From: JBKQHQ01 sp052148715
GTDB taxonomy: Bacteria > Pseudomonadota > Alphaproteobacteria > Rhizobiales > Xanthobacteraceae
Length of the DNA stretch: 64,000 nucleotides
NCBI GenBank assembly: GCA_052148715.1
Contig: JBKQHQ010000230.1
Location: 1 to 64,000, forward strand
Direction: 5' to 3'
The notes below the pieces were generated by a model. The model searched no databases. It had not been told where the DNA came from and saw nothing but the letters and a program-made list of their open reading frames with translations. Made by a program: the position numbers and the translations under genes. This document shows positions 59,425 to 64,000 of this stretch, piece after piece. Numbering within the stretch: position 1 is the first letter of the stretch; every line of letters begins with the position of its first letter.

Positions 59425-60868
59425 TTAATCGCGCTGAAGGAGGGGCCGCAAGCTGCGAACATCCGTTACGGCTTCGATCGCAAACACCGTCTCGATCAAG
59501 CGTGCCGACGTATCGCGCCCCAGGACCGGAGCGATGAGATCGCGCGCCTTTTCGATCACTTCGGCGCGCGGCATCGGGTTGCGCGGCGTGCCGCGTACCG
59601 CTGAGACTCGCTCCGAGAGGCGGGTTCCGTCGGTCAGCTCGATCTCGAGGATCGTTACGCGCACCGGCATGAACTTGAAGAGCTCCTCGTCGCGCACAAG
59701 GTTCACTTTTGCCCGCTGGTGCAGCACGGCAGGGTCCTGCATGCGCGGTTTGTCGTGTGCGGCGTGGAAGGAAACGGTCTTGTCGAGCAGCATCACGGCG
59801 ACCATGTGCTGCAGGCAGATGTCAGGGATCTCGCGGTTGTCAACAGTCGTGGCATCCGGAGGGGCGAGGCGTACGGTTACCCGCTGTACCTGATCAGCCT
59901 CGAACGGCTTCTTGTTGCGGATCGCCTCGATTGCGTCGAGCGGCCCCTGAATTGGTGAACCGACAGTCCATTTCTTGATGTCGGTTTGCACGACCGCGTA
60001 GCGCTCGCCTACCGGGCTGCGCCTTCGGCGCGTAGCCCAGGAAGAAGTTGTCCGCGCCCGAGAAGATATCGTCGACGCCGTTCCAACCTGATTGTACGAG
60101 CAACGCCGAGGTGACCCCGTTGCGCGCCGGCATGCCGCCGAACACGAACGCCTTCTCGATGTGGTCGGTGTCGCGCCGCCAAGCGTGGAGGCCCGAGGAT
60201 TGCTGCGCGGTGTAGTCGAGCACCCAGCGCATCTGGCGTGCATCAAGACCGGCGGCGCAGGCCGCGGCGGCTGCGGCGCCGAAGGTCCCGGCGATGCTGT
60301 GCGTCGCTAAGCTGCTCTCGTAGCTGAACTCGGCGCCACCCATGGCCAGGATTACGCGCGTGCCGACGTCGTAGCCGAGCGTGACGGCGCGAAGGAGACG
60401 CGCGCCGTCGCCGCCGAGCTCCTCGCCGACCGCAAGCGCCGCCGGCACGACCGAGCAGCCCGGATGTGAGTGCGAGTCGTTGTGCGAATCGTCGGTCTCA
60501 TCCGAATGAGCCATGACTCCGTTTGCAAGCGCGGCATCGGTCGGCGCGGCGGTAAATGCAGAGCCGACGACCGTCGCCGCGCCTTTCCCGCCGTGTTCGC
60601 GGATGTAACGCCGCGCCGCTCGGCCGGGCAGCAATTCCGACCCGGAAATCATCGAAGCCAACGTATCGAGTAGATGGTGCTTGGCGTGCTCAGTGACCTC
60701 CGCCGGGAGCGCGCGTGTTCCGGCGGCACTCATGTAGGCGCTGAGCGCGTTCGTCACCGGGTCAGGATCCGAGGCCTGCGCGAAGACGCGCACTGGTGAC
60801 AAAGCAAGGCCTATGGCTGTCGTTGCCGTCATACCGAGAACGCTACGTCGATTCATGATGTCATTCAT
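59425..60868 (-). pseudogene. Frameshifted Tat-exported MmgE/PrpD family gene
   Basis: From ATG 60868 the first frame encodes a Tat leader (MNRRSVLGMTATTAIGLALS) and the N-terminal MmgE/PrpD domain (HLLDTLASMISGSELLPGRA, SHPGCSVVPAALAVGEELGG, ATHSIAGTFGAAAAAACAAG, FVFGGMPARNGVTSALLVQS). Near 60012-60020 the reading must shift; the other frame then gives the C-terminal domain (TDIKKWTVGSPIQGPLDAIE, MPRAEVIEKARDLIAPVLG) to a normal stop. All domains are present, so a single indel separates it from a ~480-residue intact gene. Either a recent mutation or a sequence error. A periplasmic location is unusual for this family. Confidence 0.8.
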
Positions 60869-61240
60869 GGACCCGCTCCCCAAAGCTCGGATTCTAGACC
60901 AAACCCTAACCGAATGACCCGTCCGCGCCAGAGTACCGTGGCGGCCGAAATGGGGTCCGGAGGCGAAAACGGCGGTCATTTCCATGACGATCCGGGTGGC
61001 CCTCAGGCGTCGACGAGACCGCCGACTGATTTGGCGCACAGCAGGTCGGCCCTCGGCAGCAGACGCGCTCGCCGGCTGAGGGGCACCGCAGCAAGGTGCC
61101 ATTTTGCGAAAATGCAGCTATGGCTGAAGCGGGCGGCCAATTTATGAGGCCTTGTCGGCAGAGCGGCAAATGGGCGGCCTGCTGGTTGAGCGGCCAGTTC
61201 ACCGACAGGTCTCGGGGCACGGATAGACGGGAAACGTAGC
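60869..61240. other. Divergent intergenic region
   Basis: 372 bases between the minus-strand MmgE/PrpD relic and the plus-strand MFS gene. Should hold both promoters. No operator or open frame with support could be picked out. Confidence 0.4.
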
Positions 61241-62560
61241 ATGCAACCCCAACAAACACATCCCAGCATGGGCCGTTGGTTCATACTGGTGTTGATCAGC
61301 CTGATGTACCTGATCACCTATCTCGATCGCGTGAATATCTCGACCGCGGCGCCAGTCATCAGCAAGGAATTTGGCTTCGACAAAATCACGATGGGTATGA
61401 TCTTCAGTGCCTTTGTCTGGGCCTATGCCATGTTTCAAGTTCCCGGCGGTTGGGTTGGCGATCGATTCGGCGCGCGGCATGTATTGACGGTTATTGTCGG
61501 CTACTGGTCAATAATGACCGCGGCGACCGCCGCAGCCAGCGGTGCAATCTCGTTTGTGGTAATTCGCTTTCTTTTTGGCATCGGCGAAGCCGGCGCGTTT
61601 CCAGGAGCCACCCGCGCCATGCAGCTCTGGTATCCACGGCAGGAGCGCGGCTTCGTCCAGGGCATCACGCATAGCGCGAGCCGGCTCGGCGCAGCTATTG
61701 CGCCGCCTATTGTCGTGCTCATCATGAACTCGCTAGGCTGGCAATCGGTATTCTATATTTGCGGCGCAGTCGGAATCGTCTGGTCCGCGCTTTGGTACTT
61801 AGCTTATCGTGACTTACCGGAAGAGCATGGACTGGTGAACCAGGCGGAACTCGAACAGATCCGTGGGACCGATGAACAGGGAAACGTCAACCAGGCAAAA
61901 ATTGCGGAGAAAGCCAGTGTGCCATGGGGGACGCTGCTCAGATCTCGCAATATGTGGGCGATCATGTGCGCCTATTTTACGTACGTTTATTGCCTCTGGA
62001 TATTCCTGAGTTGGTTGCCATCTTATCTGGTAGAATTTAGGAATTTTACCCTGCTCAAGGTCGGCCTCTTAGCTTCGCTGCCGCTTTGGGCCGGCGTTGT
62101 AGGCGACACAGCTGGCGGCTTGGCTACTGACTGGCTACTGGCAAAAACCGGCAACATCAGGCTCGCCCGGCGGCTGGTGGCAATCGTGGGACTGTTGGGC
62201 TGCGCAATTTTCATCGTGCCCGCTGCGTTAGCCGAGGATGCCTATATCGCTGTGTACTGCTTAACTGCTTCCATGTTCTTTCTGGAATGCACCATCGGAC
62301 CGTCCTGGGCAGTCCCCATGGATACTGGCGGCGAGCATTCGGGGACCGTATCCGGGATGATGAATATGGCTGGAAACATTGGCGGCGCACTGTCGCCGAC
62401 TGTCTTCGGCATTTTGGTCCAGTTCGGATCATGGCAGGCACCATTCATTGTTGCCGCCAGTTTGCTCATCTTAGGCGCCGTCGTTTGGGCTTTCTGGCTG
62501 GATCCCGAGGCCTCCGTCGTCGAGAAATACAAACTCCCAGCAAGTGTCGCCGCGGACTGA
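61241..62560 (+). CDS. MFS transporter, anion:cation symporter (ACS) family
   Basis: 439 residues with twelve predicted hydrophobic segments. MYLITYLDRVNISTAAPVIS carries the D-R motif of ACS-family helix 1, FQVPGGWVGDRFGARHVLTV the loop 2-3 MFS motif, and FGIGEAGAFPGATRAMQLWY the helix 4-5 ACS signature. The family takes up hexuronates, glucarate, phthalate, 4-hydroxyphenylacetate and similar anions. It neighbours a TRAP receptor and the frameshifted MmgE/PrpD gene, which suggests organic-acid use. Confidence 0.93.
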   Translation: MQPQQTHPSMGRWFILVLISLMYLITYLDRVNISTAAPVISKEFGFDKITMGMIFSAFVWAYAMFQVPGGWVGDRFGARHVLTVIVGYWSIMTAATAAASGAISFVVIRFLFGIGEAGAFPGATRAMQLWYPRQERGFVQGITHSASRLGAAIAPPIVVLIMNSLGWQSVFYICGAVGIVWSALWYLAYRDLPEEHGLVNQAELEQIRGTDEQGNVNQAKIAEKASVPWGTLLRSRNMWAIMCAYFTYVYCLWIFLSWLPSYLVEFRNFTLLKVGLLASLPLWAGVVGDTAGGLATDWLLAKTGNIRLARRLVAIVGLLGCAIFIVPAALAEDAYIAVYCLTASMFFLECTIGPSWAVPMDTGGEHSGTVSGMMNMAGNIGGALSPTVFGILVQFGSWQAPFIVAASLLILGAVVWAFWLDPEASVVEKYKLPASVAAD

Positions 62561-62698
62561 CACCAAAGTCGGGGCGCCTGCCATCTGATTATCGCGGCGG
62601 GCGATGGGGTCTTTCCTGCTTCCACGGGATGATGGTCGAAGGTAGGCTAGGCTTACGCTGCGGCGTGAAGCTCAGGGGGCGGCCAATCGAGCCGCCGC

Positions 62699-63715
62699 TC
62701 ACCCCAGCTTGCCGACCTGGGCTTCCAGAAGGCCCCACGCCTTCGCGCCGTATTTTTCCTTCCAGCGCGCGTAGAAGGCGGCGAGCGGCTTCCTGAAGCC
62801 GCTGGTATCGGCTTCGTTGACGATCATCCCCTTGGCCCGCAGCGTGTCGAGCGCGCCGGCATTGAGCGTGTCGATATCCTGGCGCTGCGCCAGCGCCGCG
62901 GTCTCGGCGTGCTTCTCGATGATCGCCTGAAGGTCGGGCGGCAGCGCCTTCCACGCTTGCGCATTCGCCACCAGCGTGAAGCCCGACCACCAGTGGCTGG
63001 TCAGGCTGAGATAGGTCTGCACCTCGTACAGCTTCATCAGCATGACGAGGCCGAGCGGGTCGCTCTGGCCGTCGACAGTGTGATTCTGCAGCACCTCGTA
63101 TAGTTGGTTGAGGTTGAACTTCATGGGCTTGGCACCCAGGGTCTCGAAGAAGTCGACCGTCATCGTCTGCACCGGTGTACGGATGGTCATGCCGACCAGA
63201 TCGTCGACGGTGCGGATCGGTTTGGTGCGCGTGGTGAGTTGGTGGAAGCCGTTGTCGAGCCCGCGGCGGAAGGTGTAGAGGCCCCTCGCCAGCATCTCGG
63301 CGCGGATATAGTCGCCGAGCTCGCCATCGAGCGCGACGAAGACGTTGGCGGAGCTCTTGAAGATGAACGGCAGGCCGGGCATTTCCATGGTCGGCACCAG
63401 CGGGCCGAACACGTTGCCGCCGAGATACATTTCCAGCTCGTTCTTCTGCAGCATGGCGAGCATGGCGTTGTCGGAGCCGAGCACACCCGCGCCGTGCACC
63501 TCGATCAGCATCCGCCCGTTGGTCTCGGTGCGCACCCTGTCGGCCATCTCCTGCAGCCGCACGTAGTTCGGGCTGTCGAGCGGTTGGCTCAGGCCGAGCC
63601 GGTAGCGGAAGTCGGCCCTCGCGCGCGTGTCGGCGCCAGCGACGGTGACGGCGGCGGTCCCGGCGATGAAGCGGCGACGCGAGGGCGTGGTCGTGACGAT
63701 CGACGGAAGACGCAT
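62699..63715 (-). CDS. TRAP transporter substrate-binding protein, DctP family
   Basis: 338 residues. A twin-arginine leader (SRRRFIAGTAAVTVAGADTR) precedes the DctP fold: YRLGLSQPLDSPNYVRLQEM, EVHGAGVLGSDNAMLAMLQK, the Arg-containing GMTIRTPVQTMTVDFFETLG, and VDGQSDPLGLVMLMKLYEV. Binds a carboxylate in the periplasm for import by DctQ/DctM membrane subunits, but none is adjacent on either side within the window, so it is an orphan or its partners lie elsewhere. Confidence 0.92.
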   Translation of the reverse strand: MRLPSIVTTTPSRRRFIAGTAAVTVAGADTRARADFRYRLGLSQPLDSPNYVRLQEMADRVRTETNGRMLIEVHGAGVLGSDNAMLAMLQKNELEMYLGGNVFGPLVPTMEMPGLPFIFKSSANVFVALDGELGDYIRAEMLARGLYTFRRGLDNGFHQLTTRTKPIRTVDDLVGMTIRTPVQTMTVDFFETLGAKPMKFNLNQLYEVLQNHTVDGQSDPLGLVMLMKLYEVQTYLSLTSHWWSGFTLVANAQAWKALPPDLQAIIEKHAETAALAQRQDIDTLNAGALDTLRAKGMIVNEADTSGFRKPLAAFYARWKEKYGAKAWGLLEAQVGKLG

Positions 63716-63888
63716 GGCGTTTCCTCCAGACCCATTAGCCCGACATTCCCGAGCTGACTGCCAAACTGGCCTGAATTGTAGTGATTTTCCGCCTCACTGG
63801 AAGCCATGTGTTGGCAGCCGACATGTCATGCCGCCCTTGTCGATTTTCGAGTCGCCAATGCACCTGCCGTACGGTATCAAAGAACGAC

Positions 63889-64000
63889 ATGCAAAGAGCT
63901 TTTTTGCGGCTTGCCGCGGTTGGGGCCTTGGTACTGGTTTGCGCCCAGGCCGCACCGGCCGCGGGCCTCAAGGTGCTGACTGCGGGGGCGTTCAAGCAGG
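63889..64000 (+). CDS. Secreted substrate-binding protein, N-terminal part (runs off the window)
   Basis: From ATG 63889: MQRAFLRLAAVGALVLVCAQ, a signal peptide, then AAPAAGLKVLTAGAFKQ. The mature start 'LKVLTAGAFKQ' resembles molybdate-ABC-type periplasmic binding proteins (ModA-like, 'L.V..AGA.K'). Only 37 residues are present, so the family is tentative. Divergent from the DctP gene. Confidence 0.6.
   Translation, partial: MQRAFLRLAAVGALVLVCAQAAPAAGLKVLTAGAFKQ

Noticed and set aside
1..64000. tRNA, rRNA, CRISPR arrays, integrase/attachment sites, prophage genes
   Set aside because: None recognised by eye. A covariance-model search could still find a small RNA that I cannot see.

Overview
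The window reads as chromosome of a high-GC alphaproteobacterium, most likely a Hyphomicrobiales member of the Bradyrhizobium/Rhodopseudomonas/Xanthobacteraceae kind. This is inferred from codon style, several Liv-type ABC systems and Bug/TctC receptors, DUF971, many short secreted or helical proteins, and dispersed palindromic repeats whose translation gives the familiar 'VGKGG ... AFAHPT' peptides. No rRNA, tRNA, CRISPR array, integrase or classical insertion sequence was seen. The only mobile-element protein is a REP-associated transposase.

Layout. 1-1899: dTDP-rhamnose genes (rfbA partial, rfbC, rfbD). 1925-3319: an L,D-transpeptidase. 3632-12928: an eight-gene minus-strand operon in which seven successive junctions overlap by 4 nt (CoA ligase, UbiD decarboxylase, Liv substrate-binding protein, LivH, fused LivM-LivG, LivF, enoyl-CoA hydratase, then an alpha/beta hydrolase after 45 nt). 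It looks like an uptake-and-catabolism unit for an aromatic or unsaturated carboxylate. A SARP/BTAD-PAS regulator is divergent from it. 14144-14955: a REP-associated transposase flanked by inverted REP halves; a smaller, transposase-free copy lies in frame inside the 5' end of the binding-protein gene of the operon.

14969-29295: MmgE/PrpD protein, patatin, ADP-forming acyl-CoA synthetase plus acyl-CoA dehydrogenase, ethanolamine ammonia-lyase (eutBC), two TctC receptors divergent from a two-subunit TPP decarboxylase, then a lower-GC pair made of a two-TM beta-rich membrane protein and a nucleoside hydrolase. 29598-41175: DUF971, a decayed DUF2927 gene, an HsaA-like monooxygenase, a Sel1 protein, two Tat-exported amidohydrolases on either side of an SPFH protein, and a flavin hydroxylase plus extradiol dioxygenase pair. 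Together these suggest aromatic meta-cleavage chemistry. 41308-49953: a coupled operon for hydantoin/lactam-like compounds (isochorismatase-fold protein without the catalytic Cys, HyuA, HyuB, ICL/PEP-mutase lyase, LivF/G/M/H) with no binding protein.

50404-60868 is looser. It holds a GlcG-like secreted protein, a bicupin, several very small genes with good ribosome binding sites, an ArsR regulator, a TauE/SafE exporter, and three broken genes (FGE-sulfatase, RidA, MmgE/PrpD). 61241-64000: an ACS-family MFS transporter, an orphan TRAP receptor, and the start of another secreted binding protein. Overall this is a catabolic and transport-rich accessory region with visible decay and REP-element activity.
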